From: Alphaproteobacteria bacterium
Lineage (GTDB): Bacteria > Pseudomonadota > Alphaproteobacteria > Caulobacterales > Parvularculaceae
Direction: 5' to 3'
NCBI GenBank assembly: GCA_030428745.1
Contig: JAUIEG010000187.1
Coordinates: forward strand, 1 to 5,847
DNA: 5,847 nucleotides
Below the pieces are notes generated by a model, which was given only the letters and a program-made list of their open reading frames with translations, searched no databases and had not been told where the DNA came from. Position 1 is the stretch's first letter. Each line of letters begins with the position of its first letter. The translations under genes and the position numbers were made by a program. This document shows, in pieces, positions 1-5,847 of this stretch.

Positions 1-259
1 GCATCAATTTCGACATAACCCATATCCCCAGTACATGCTTCGCGATTTTGAATGCTTATAACTTATCATTTCGTGAAATCTGACGCGAATAAAAACTTGC
101 GTTATATCTTGATTAGTTGGGGCCGATGATTTTCTTAAAGGTGCATCCTATCAACTTCTTGCTCAGTCAATAAAGGATTCTTCTCGGCCAGTATAAGCAG
201 TGACCTATTTAGCGGGAATCGTAAGTTGTGACGAGGATTCTGAGGGGATACACTTTTCA
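1..259. other. AT-rich intergenic flank downstream of dnaE2, no gene supported
   Basis: By hand count positions 1-240 are about 40% G+C, against about 62-70% in sampled stretches of the adjoining operon, so composition breaks close to the dnaE2 stop. Stops occur in every frame. The only edge-reaching open stretches are very short: plus-strand frames that end at a TAA (59-61) and a TGA (81-83), and a minus-strand ATG at 14-16 that runs off the left edge after five codons. Any of these could be the tip of a neighbouring gene, but none can be supported. I looked for a hairpin followed by a T-run (minus-strand sense) to terminate dnaE2 and found none that convinces. An 8-bp direct repeat AGGATTCT occurs at 174-181 and 234-241 and may be chance. 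Confidence 0.6.
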
Positions 260-3200
260 CTAATGAAAATTCCGGCCGCCCGGCAGAATCTCATCCATGT
301 GTTTGGCGCGCTCCATGCGCCGGCGGTAATCGCCTTTCCTTAAATCTTCGATCACCGGCCGCTTGAATTCGTCTGCGCGCGACAGTCCGTCATCCATCTC
401 GCCGTGATAGTCGCTCAAGTCCGCCAATTTCGGCGTCAGATTATAAAGCCGCCGCGCAACCACATGAATAACGTCACCCTCACGCTGCAGGACGCCTGAG
501 ACGCCAAGAAAGCGCGCCCCCAAAACTTCCCGCCGAAACCGCTCGAATATTTTCGGCCAGATGATGATATTGGCGATCCCGGTCTCGTCTTCGAGCGTCG
601 CGAAGATAACGCCTTTCGCCGTGCCCGGCCGCTGGCGCACGAGCACGAGGCCCGAAACCGACACGGACCGGCCATTCGCCATGGCCTGCAAATCTTCATT
701 GGCGGCGTAACGGGATGATTTGAGCCAAGGGCGAAGGAACGAGACCGGATGGCGCTTCAGCGACATCTTTATGGTCTTGTAGTCATAGGCGACTTCTTCG
801 CCGAGCGGCATCGCCGGCAGCGCGACCTCTTCTTCTTTCCGGAATGCGGTTTCGGCGGCGAAGAGCGGCAACTGGTCATCGCCTTTCACCTTGTCGAGGC
901 CCTGCACGGCCCATAACGCATCACGGCGTGAGAGTCCGAGCGATCCGAAGGCGTCGGCGTTTGCGAGTATTTCAAGCGAGGCTTGCGACAGGCCTGTCCT
1001 CAGCCAGAGATCGCGCACCGAATCGTAACCGTCGCTGCGGCACTCCTCGATGCGTTTGGCGTCTTTCTCCGCCAAGCCTTTGACCAGACGGAAGCCGAGG
1101 CGCACCGCACGGCGTCCGCGCATCGACTTTTCCATATCGCGATGACGCGCGTGAATGTTGCGAAGTCCATCGGACTCTTCGAGCGTCAGATCGCTGAACG
1201 AGTAATTGATATCGACGGGCCTGACTTCAACGCCGTGTTCGCGCGCGTCGCGAACAATCTGCGCCGGCGCGTAAAACCCCATGGGTTGTGAATTCACAAG
1301 CGCTGCGCAGAACACGTCCGGGTAGCGGCATTTGAGCCAGCAGGAGACATAGACCAGCAATGCAAAGCTCGCCGCATGGCTTTCAGGGAATCCATATTCC
1401 CCGAAACCTTCGATCTGCTTGAAGCAGCGTTCGGCGAAGGCGCGCTCATAGCCGCGCGCCGTCATCCCCTCGACCATCTTGTCGTGATATTGATGAAGGG
1501 TCCCTGCGCGCCGGAAGGTCGCCATGGCGCGGCGCAGGCCATCCGCTTGGGTCGGCGTAAAGCCGGCGGCGACAATGGCGATCTTCATCGCCTGTTCCTG
1601 AAAGAGGGGCACGCCGAGCGTTCGTCCGAGCACGTCTTCCAGATCCTTGCTGGGATATTCAATCTTTTCGAGTCCGTCCCGGCGGCGCAAATAGGGATGC
1701 ACCATATCACCCTGTATCGGTCCCGGCCGGACAATCGCCACTTCGATGACGAGATCGTAGAAGTTCCGCGGCTTCAGGCGCGGCAGCATGGACATCTGCG
1801 CGCGGCTTTCGATCTGAAAAACGCCGAGCGTGTCGGCCTTGCAGATCATGTCGTAGACTTCAGGTTCTTCTGCCGGGATCGAGGCGAGATCGAGATCCAC
1901 GCCGTAATGCTTTTTCAACAGCGCGAACGCCTTGGCGATACAGGTCAGCATGCCGAGGCCAAGGATGTCGACCTTGATCATGCCAAGCGCGTCGAGATCG
2001 TCCTTGTCCCACTCGACGAAGCTTCGCTCCGGCATGGCGGCGTTTCCGATAGGAATGACTTCCTCCAGCGGTCCGCGCGTCATCACAAAGCCGCCCGTAT
2101 GCTGCGAGAGATGGCGCGGGAAGCCGATCAGCTCTTTCGAGAATTGAAGCGCATGCCGCAAGGTGAGATCGCCCGGATCGAGCCCCTGTTCCTTCACCCG
2201 GGTTTCATTGACGCCCGAAGCATCGCCGCCCCAATTGCTTTTGGCGAGCGACGAGATGACATCTTCGGAAAGCCCGAACGCCTTGCCGACTTCGCGCACC
2301 GCGCTTCTCGTGCGGTAGGTGATGACCGTCGCCGCAATGCCTGCGCGGTCGCGTCCGTATTTCCTGTAAATATACTGGATCACTTCCTCGCGCCGCTCAT
2401 GCTCGAAATCGACGTCGATATCCGGCGGCTCGTTGCGGTCCGCCGAGATGAACCGTTCGAAGAGGAGATCGATGCGCGCCGGATCGACCGAGGTGACGCC
2501 GAGGCAATAACAGACGGAGGAGTTCGCCGCCGATCCGCGGCCCTGACAGAGAATTCCCTGACTGCGCGCATAGCGCACAATGTCGTAAACCGTCAGGAAA
2601 TAGCGTGCATAATCGAGCTGTTCAATCAGCGCCAGTTCTTGCTTGAGAGCGGCGGCGACCTTTTCGGGAATACCGTCTGGGTAGCGCGTCTTTGCGCCCT
2701 CCCAGGACAACCGTTCGAGTTCCTCCTGCGGCGTCGCGCTCGCCCCGCTTGTTTCTTCGGGATATTCATAGCGCAATTCGTCGAGCGAGAATTGCGCGCG
2801 GGCCGCCACATGCAAGGTCTCCTCGATGGCGGCCGGATAATCTCTGAAGAGGCGCAGCATTTCCGGCGGCGGTTTCAGATGCCGTTCGGCGTTGGCTTCG
2901 AGCGCTCGGCCCGCCTCGAAAACCGTCACATGCTCGCGGATGCAGTGAACCACATCGGCGAGCCGCCGGCGCTCCGGCGCATGATAGAGAATGTCGTTGA
3001 CCGCGAGCAGCGGAATCCGGGCGTTTCTGGCGGTCAGCGCCAGTTGATTGAGGAGCCGGCGGTCGTCGTCGCGGAAGCGTCTCGCCCCCGCGAGCCAGAC
3101 AGAGGCCGGAAAGGCTGTGCGAAAGTCGTTGAGCGCCTCAGTGATGACAGGCGCGAAGGGATCGCCGGGCATTAACGCGAATAATAGTCCCTCGCCAAGT

Positions 3201-3544
3201 TCCAGCGCATCGGCGCGGGTGATCGCGCAATCGCCTTTCGCCGCGCGCATTTTTCCGCGGGTCAGCAATTTACAGAGGCGACCGTAAGCATCGCGATCCG
3301 ACGGCCAGCACAGCATGTCGGGCGTATCGTCTGTGAATTTGAGCCGCGCGCCGGTGATGAACCGAAAGCCGGCTTCGTTCGCGGCCGTGTGCGCGCGTAC
3401 AACGCCTGCGAGCGTGTTGACATCGGTGACGGCGATGGCGTCAAGACCGAGCTTCGCCGCCTGGAACACAAGCTCATCGGGATGCGACGCGCCTTTCAGA
3501 AATGTAAAATTGCTCATCGCGGCGAGTTCGGCGTAGCGCGTCAT
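260..3544 (-). CDS. dnaE2: DnaE2, error-prone C-family DNA polymerase (alpha-subunit type), 1094 aa
   Basis: This is the catalytic polymerase of the ImuA-ImuB-DnaE2 mutasome, which copies past damaged bases in the cytoplasm and causes SOS mutagenesis. Numbering is from the chosen ATG at 3542-3544. The N-terminal PHP domain (about 3-70) opens YAELAAMSNFTFLKGASHP; A8 and M10 stand where proofreading PHP domains carry the HxH metal ligands, so exonuclease activity is unlikely. The polymerase core has GRGSAANS (about 335-342), PPDIDVDF (373-380, catalytic Asp375 and Asp377) and KVDILGL with the third Asp at 526. A helix-hairpin-helix region lies at about 817-882, QLPLF resembling a beta-clamp-binding pentapeptide at 891-895, and an OB fold at about 960-1032. 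The end GGRNFH is typical of DnaE2. The frame is open 48 codons further upstream, but that extension lies inside imuB and does not look like DnaE2; the chosen start puts the PHP motif at the N-terminus and makes an ATGA overlap with the imuB stop. The stop is TAG at 260-262. Length fits the family (about 1050-1150 aa). The housekeeping DnaE1 is less likely given the neighbours, the degenerate PHP site and the C-terminus. Confidence 0.97.
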   Translation of the reverse strand: MTRYAELAAMSNFTFLKGASHPDELVFQAAKLGLDAIAVTDVNTLAGVVRAHTAANEAGFRFITGARLKFTDDTPDMLCWPSDRDAYGRLCKLLTRGKMRAAKGDCAITRADALELGEGLLFALMPGDPFAPVITEALNDFRTAFPASVWLAGARRFRDDDRRLLNQLALTARNARIPLLAVNDILYHAPERRRLADVVHCIREHVTVFEAGRALEANAERHLKPPPEMLRLFRDYPAAIEETLHVAARAQFSLDELRYEYPEETSGASATPQEELERLSWEGAKTRYPDGIPEKVAAALKQELALIEQLDYARYFLTVYDIVRYARSQGILCQGRGSAANSSVCYCLGVTSVDPARIDLLFERFISADRNEPPDIDVDFEHERREEVIQYIYRKYGRDRAGIAATVITYRTRSAVREVGKAFGLSEDVISSLAKSNWGGDASGVNETRVKEQGLDPGDLTLRHALQFSKELIGFPRHLSQHTGGFVMTRGPLEEVIPIGNAAMPERSFVEWDKDDLDALGMIKVDILGLGMLTCIAKAFALLKKHYGVDLDLASIPAEEPEVYDMICKADTLGVFQIESRAQMSMLPRLKPRNFYDLVIEVAIVRPGPIQGDMVHPYLRRRDGLEKIEYPSKDLEDVLGRTLGVPLFQEQAMKIAIVAAGFTPTQADGLRRAMATFRRAGTLHQYHDKMVEGMTARGYERAFAERCFKQIEGFGEYGFPESHAASFALLVYVSCWLKCRYPDVFCAALVNSQPMGFYAPAQIVRDAREHGVEVRPVDINYSFSDLTLEESDGLRNIHARHRDMEKSMRGRRAVRLGFRLVKGLAEKDAKRIEECRSDGYDSVRDLWLRTGLSQASLEILANADAFGSLGLSRRDALWAVQGLDKVKGDDQLPLFAAETAFRKEEEVALPAMPLGEEVAYDYKTIKMSLKRHPVSFLRPWLKSSRYAANEDLQAMANGRSVSVSGLVLVRQRPGTAKGVIFATLEDETGIANIIIWPKIFERFRREVLGARFLGVSGVLQREGDVIHVVARRLYNLTPKLADLSDYHGEMDDGLSRADEFKRPVIEDLRKGDYRRRMERAKHMDEILPGGRNFH
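3541..3544 (-). promoter_or_regulatory. ATGA stop/start junction between imuB and dnaE2
   Basis: On the minus strand the four bases ATGA hold the dnaE2 ATG (3544-3542) and the imuB TGA (3543-3541). Upstream of the ATG there is only a weak ribosome-binding candidate (GGA followed by a T-run), so dnaE2 translation probably relies on termination-reinitiation from imuB. This junction is the main evidence for choosing this dnaE2 start over the upstream in-frame ATG at 3688. Confidence 0.85.
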
Positions 3545-5097
3545 GCAAAAAATCCATGCAGAAACCAGCGCGGATTCGCCGTCTCCGCGCCATAAAGCCC
3601 CTCGCGAAAAAGCCAGTAACGCCGGCCCTCTGGCGTCTCGACGCGGTAATAGTCGCGCGTCGGCCCCGCCGCTTCTTTTCGCGGCCATTCATCTGCGATG
3701 CGTTCGGGGCCGTTGGCGCGCGCGACGGCGTAAGCGACGCGCCGCCATTTGAAACGGATCGGGGGACCGTCCGGGACTTCAGCGAGCGCCTCGATCTCTT
3801 CGGGACGCGGCAGCAGTTTCACCGGCCGCGCCTGATCGACGGGACCGGCATCTGACTTTTTGGCGGTGTTGACGACGGGCGTGAACAGCGCCGCCCTTTC
3901 CGGCAGATGCGAATTGCGGAAAATGACGCGGCGAACATTTTTCGCGCCGAGGCGGTTGCTGAGGCGGTCCTTCAGTTCCGCCAGAGCTTCTTCCTGCGCC
4001 AGCCGGTCCGACTGAAGATTGAAGGCGGCGTGCTGCCTGACCCCGAGCGGGCGAACGTCAAACGCCGACAGACGCAGCAGTTCGAATCCGAAACCTGCGT
4101 CATAGCCGTCTTTCAAATCGTCGAGCCTGTTCTCGAAAAGGCGAGCGATATGTTTTTCATCGCGCGCCGGCGCGCTGGCGCCAATGCTCATGCGTGTTGC
4201 TTCATTATCGACGCGGAACAGCGCCAGCTCGAAACGCCGCGCCCCGGCGCCGTCTCGCGCGAGGTCTCCTGCGAGAGCATGGGCCAGCGGCGCCAGAAGA
4301 TATTTGACGGCGCCGATCGTGGAGACCGGTTCGGCGAGTTTTTGCTCAGAATAATAGCGCGGCGCCGGAATAATCGGGACAAGCGGTTCCGCTTCCGTCC
4401 CGAGCGCCTGCCCGAGACGCAACAAAAGCATTTTCGTAAACCGCGCCGTCAGGGGGCTGCGCGGCACGTCGTAAAGCTGGCCGACGGTTTTCAGTCCTAG
4501 CCGTCTTAGGCGGTCCGAGACGTCTGGCGGCAGCCGCAACGCCTCCACCGGCAGGGAAGCAATGGCCGAACGTTGCGCGCTTTCCTTGGCGATCTCCCAA
4601 TCCCCGAAACGGGCCAGCGCCCAGGCGGCGCCGGCCGTGTCGGCGATCGCGGCGCGCATTGCATAGCCAGCGCGCGCTATGCGCTCTCTGAGGTCAGCCA
4701 GAATCGCTTCCTCACCGCCGAAAAGGCGCTGACAGCCGGTGATGTCGATGAACAGCTCTCCCGTCGCCTGAACCGAAACCACAGGCGAATAACGCATCAA
4801 GGCTTCGGCGAGACGGCGGAAGCTTTGGGCTTCCTCCTGGACGTCTGCCTCGACAGCAATCAGCTTAGGCTCGATGGCGCGGGCATCGGCAAGCGCCTGG
4901 CCTTGATAAAAACCGAGCTTCGTGGCTCGCACGTCCATGGCGCGGATACGCAAGGCGCTTTTCACCTTTTCGTGGATGACGATGGGCGCGGACGCTTCTT
5001 CAAGCGACGGCTGTTGCTTCTTCACATGATCTGTCGGCCATCGCGGGAACCACGCCGCGAGAATGCGGCGCGGCCTCGACAAGTCTTCTTTCTGCAT
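3541..5097 (-). CDS. imuB: ImuB, catalytically inactive Y-family polymerase homologue (mutasome adaptor), 518 aa
   Basis: ImuB resembles Y-family (DinB/UmuC) polymerases but serves as the hub linking ImuA, DnaE2 and the beta clamp during SOS translesion synthesis. Numbering is from the ATG at 5095-5097. Near the N-terminus RRILAAWFPRWPTD (10-23) replaces the Y-family motif carrying the first catalytic Asp (an Ala at about 15). TGELFIDITGCQRLFGGE (112-129) aligns with the SLDEAYLDVT motif, with Gly113 in place of the catalytic Asp and Glu114 kept, so polymerase activity is not expected. A thumb-like helix-hairpin-helix region with GLKTVGQLYDVPR is at about 189-233. A little-finger-like region follows, and QHAAF at 355-359 lies where a clamp-binding motif could sit. 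The conserved ImuB tail is at about 430-518 (RDYYRVETPEGRRYWLFREG, then PRWFLHGFFA). The frame extends 20 codons upstream to another ATG (5157), but that segment is not family-like and the nearer start puts RRILAAWFPRW in the usual N-terminal place. A weak GGA lies 8 nt upstream of the chosen ATG. The gene overlaps imuA by 98 bp and dnaE2 by 4 bp, so translational coupling is likely. Confidence 0.94.
   Translation of the reverse strand: MQKEDLSRPRRILAAWFPRWPTDHVKKQQPSLEEASAPIVIHEKVKSALRIRAMDVRATKLGFYQGQALADARAIEPKLIAVEADVQEEAQSFRRLAEALMRYSPVVSVQATGELFIDITGCQRLFGGEEAILADLRERIARAGYAMRAAIADTAGAAWALARFGDWEIAKESAQRSAIASLPVEALRLPPDVSDRLRRLGLKTVGQLYDVPRSPLTARFTKMLLLRLGQALGTEAEPLVPIIPAPRYYSEQKLAEPVSTIGAVKYLLAPLAHALAGDLARDGAGARRFELALFRVDNEATRMSIGASAPARDEKHIARLFENRLDDLKDGYDAGFGFELLRLSAFDVRPLGVRQHAAFNLQSDRLAQEEALAELKDRLSNRLGAKNVRRVIFRNSHLPERAALFTPVVNTAKKSDAGPVDQARPVKLLPRPEEIEALAEVPDGPPIRFKWRRVAYAVARANGPERIADEWPRKEAAGPTRDYYRVETPEGRRYWLFREGLYGAETANPRWFLHGFFA
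5000..5097 (-). other. imuA/imuB coding overlap (98 bp)
   Basis: This stretch encodes both the C-terminus of ImuA (about its last 32 residues) and the N-terminus of ImuB (through the WFPRWPTD segment) in different frames on the same strand. It follows from the imuB start at 5097 and the imuA TGA at 5000-5002. If imuB starts at the upstream ATG (5157) the overlap grows to 158 bp. The overlap suggests coupled translation and ties the two subunits' expression together. Confidence 0.8.
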
Positions 5098-5770
5098 GAT
5101 CCCATTCCAATACCCACCTGCCCCGACCCCCGTCGCGGCTTTTCTCAAGCGCCGCATCCCAGCGCGGCCGCCCTATTCCCCTTTCGTCCAACGCATCTTC
5201 CGCGCTTGGCGCCGGCGCCACGCGCCAGCGCGTGCGCGCAGCGGTCGGGTTTTCATCGCGCGCATCCCTGAGCAGGAAGAGTGTTGCGCCCGACCCTTCG
5301 GCGCAAAGCTGCACGCGCCGCGTCGCCGTCAGATCGAGCAGCTTATGCGGTTTCCAGAATTCGATCAGAACCATCGCGTCGTGACGCGCCGCCTCTTCCG
5401 CGGCCCGGAGAACGCCTCTGGCGTCGCGCGCATGAACGAAGATGCAAAGCGCGCTGTCGACGCTGAAAAAATCGAGCCCGCAGCCGTAAGGCACGCCTTC
5501 GTGAAAGGCGTCTCTAGTTTGTCCGATCCAGATGATCGGCTGCGCGCGCTTGGCGCTTGCAGAACCGGCGAGCGCGAGCGCCAGCCCCAAAGTGGAAGGC
5601 GCGTCCCGATAGTCTCTGGCGCGGAATTCGTGAACGGCGCCGCGCGCGAGTGAAACAGGCCCGCAGGCGAGATCGTCCGTATCCGGAAGGCTCGTGAATT
5701 CCCGTTTCTCAATGTCGGCGATGCACCGCCGGAGCCCCGCAAGGCTCCTGCGGCGGGCGATGGCTTGCAT
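5000..5770 (-). CDS. imuA: ImuA, RecA-like accessory protein of the SOS mutasome, 256 aa
   Basis: ImuA (also called ImuA' in some lineages) is a diverged RecA/SulA-like protein that works with ImuB and DnaE2 in damage-induced mutagenesis; its biochemical role is less well defined than its partners'. The N-terminus (MQAIARRRSLAGLRRCIADI) is the basic helix typical of the family. A RecA-like core follows: GAVHEFRARDYRDAPSTLG (44-62) occupies the place of the P-loop but lacks a GxxxxGK[ST] Walker A motif; IIWIG (79-83), GLDFFSVD (98-105) and the hydrophobic strand AMVLIEF (132-138) look like core beta strands. TRWRVAPAPS (180-189) and GRWVLEWDH (217-225) mark the conserved C-terminal part. ATG at 5768-5770 is the only good start: the frame meets TAA a few codons upstream with no other ATG, GTG or TTG between. 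GGAA about 8 nt upstream could serve as a ribosome binding site. The stop is TGA at 5000-5002, so the last 32 codons or so lie within imuB. It is the first gene of the operon, directly behind a LexA-controlled promoter. Confidence 0.9.
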   Translation of the reverse strand: MQAIARRRSLAGLRRCIADIEKREFTSLPDTDDLACGPVSLARGAVHEFRARDYRDAPSTLGLALALAGSASAKRAQPIIWIGQTRDAFHEGVPYGCGLDFFSVDSALCIFVHARDARGVLRAAEEAARHDAMVLIEFWKPHKLLDLTATRRVQLCAEGSGATLFLLRDARDENPTAARTRWRVAPAPSAEDALDERGIGRPRWDAALEKSRDGGRGRWVLEWDHAERRLVEAAPHSRGVVPAMADRSCEEATAVA

Positions 5771-5802
5771 CCCGCGAGTTCCGTTTTCAGATGTGGACCG
5801 GG

Positions 5803-5832
5803 ATTAGAACAAAAAGAGAACTTTTGAGTCAA
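5803..5832 (-). promoter_or_regulatory. Sigma70-type promoter of imuA-imuB-dnaE2
   Basis: In minus-strand sense, the -35 TTGACT (5832-5827) and -10 TCTAAT (5808-5803) each match the sigma70 consensus at five of six bases, with an 18-bp spacer. A start site about 7 nt downstream would give a leader of roughly 25 nt before the imuA ATG. The near-consensus hexamers imply a strong promoter held down by the SOS box embedded in its spacer. The exact start site is inferred. Confidence 0.78.
5807..5821 (-). promoter_or_regulatory. LexA operator (alphaproteobacterial SOS box)
   Basis: The minus strand reads GTTC-TCTTTTT-GTTC (plus strand GAAC-AAAAAGA-GAAC), an exact match to the direct-repeat GTTC-N7-GTTC box bound by alphaproteobacterial LexA. 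It starts 36 bp upstream of the imuA ATG and lies between the -35 and -10 elements, overlapping the -10 by two bases. The imuA-imuB-dnaE2 operon is a classic LexA target, so context supports the call. LexA itself is not encoded in the window. Confidence 0.93.
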
Positions 5833-5847
5833 GCGCCTCCAGGCCGG

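Noticed and set aside
1..16. Minus-strand ATG (14-16) opening a frame that runs off the left edge, with a GGGGA upstream
   Set aside because: Only five codons are visible, so it cannot be told from chance.
115..192. Widely spaced inverted repeat (GGCCGA at 121-126 and TCGGCC near 184-189) as a dnaE2 terminator
   Set aside because: The arms are only 6 bp, separated by nearly 60 bases, with no T-run placed as an intrinsic terminator needs.
174..241. Direct repeat AGGATTCT at 174-181 and 234-241
   Set aside because: Two copies of 8 bp in a short flank, without further copies or palindromic structure, are too weak to call a repeat family, attachment site or operator.
1376..3175. Plus-strand open frame of 599 codons antisense to dnaE2
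   Set aside because: It lies wholly inside the well-supported dnaE2 gene. High G+C with strong third-position bias commonly leaves long antisense frames open, and the translation shows no recognisable domain.
3545..3688. 48-codon upstream extension of dnaE2
   Set aside because: The extra residues are not DnaE2-like and overlap the conserved ImuB C-terminus. The ATG at 3542-3544 gives the family N-terminus and an ATGA coupling junction.
5098..5157. 20-codon upstream extension of imuB
   Set aside because: The added residues (MRRLRKAATGVGAGGYWNGI) do not resemble ImuB, whose conserved motif normally lies close to the N-terminus. It is kept only as an alternative start.
4573..5271. Plus-strand open frame of 232 codons antisense to imuA/imuB
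   Set aside because: It is antisense to two recognisable conserved proteins, is rich in Arg, Ala and Pro as expected for a shadow frame, and shows no family resemblance.

Overview
The window is almost entirely one known DNA-damage mutagenesis operon, read on the minus strand (right to left): imuA (5770 to 5000), imuB (5097 to 3541) and dnaE2 (3544 to 260). All three reading frames are intact. The gene order, the family-typical protein ends (ImuB ending PRWFLHGFFA, DnaE2 ending GGRNFH) and a LexA operator of the GTTC-N7-GTTC type all point to an alphaproteobacterium, most likely of the Hyphomicrobiales (Rhizobiales). Hand-counted samples of the coding part are about 62-70% G+C. Genus cannot be fixed from this sequence.

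Right edge (5771-5847): a compact promoter faces left into imuA. On the minus strand it has a -35 hexamer TTGACT, an 18-bp spacer and a -10 hexamer TCTAAT. A perfect direct-repeat SOS box, GTTC-TCTTTTT-GTTC, fills the spacer and overlaps the -10. LexA bound there should block RNA polymerase directly, so the operon should be off until RecA-stimulated LexA cleavage.

Operon (260-5770): the genes are unusually tightly packed. imuA and imuB overlap by about 98 bp in different frames, and imuB and dnaE2 share an ATGA stop/start. The expected product is an error-prone translesion machine: ImuA (RecA-like, no Walker A), ImuB (Y-family-like, missing catalytic acids, acting as an adaptor) and DnaE2 (catalytic C-family polymerase with an intact Asp triad, a degenerate PHP exonuclease site and a clamp-binding-like QLPLF). 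An unusual detail is that the canonical clamp motif is in DnaE2 while ImuB has only a degenerate QHAAF.

Left edge (1-259): past the dnaE2 stop the composition drops sharply to about 40% G+C over positions 1-240. I see no supportable gene, RNA or clear terminator there. It may be the edge of a different, possibly acquired, segment.

I found no new system here. The points worth a second look are the promoter/operator architecture, the long imuA/imuB overlap, the distribution of clamp motifs and the composition break at the left edge.
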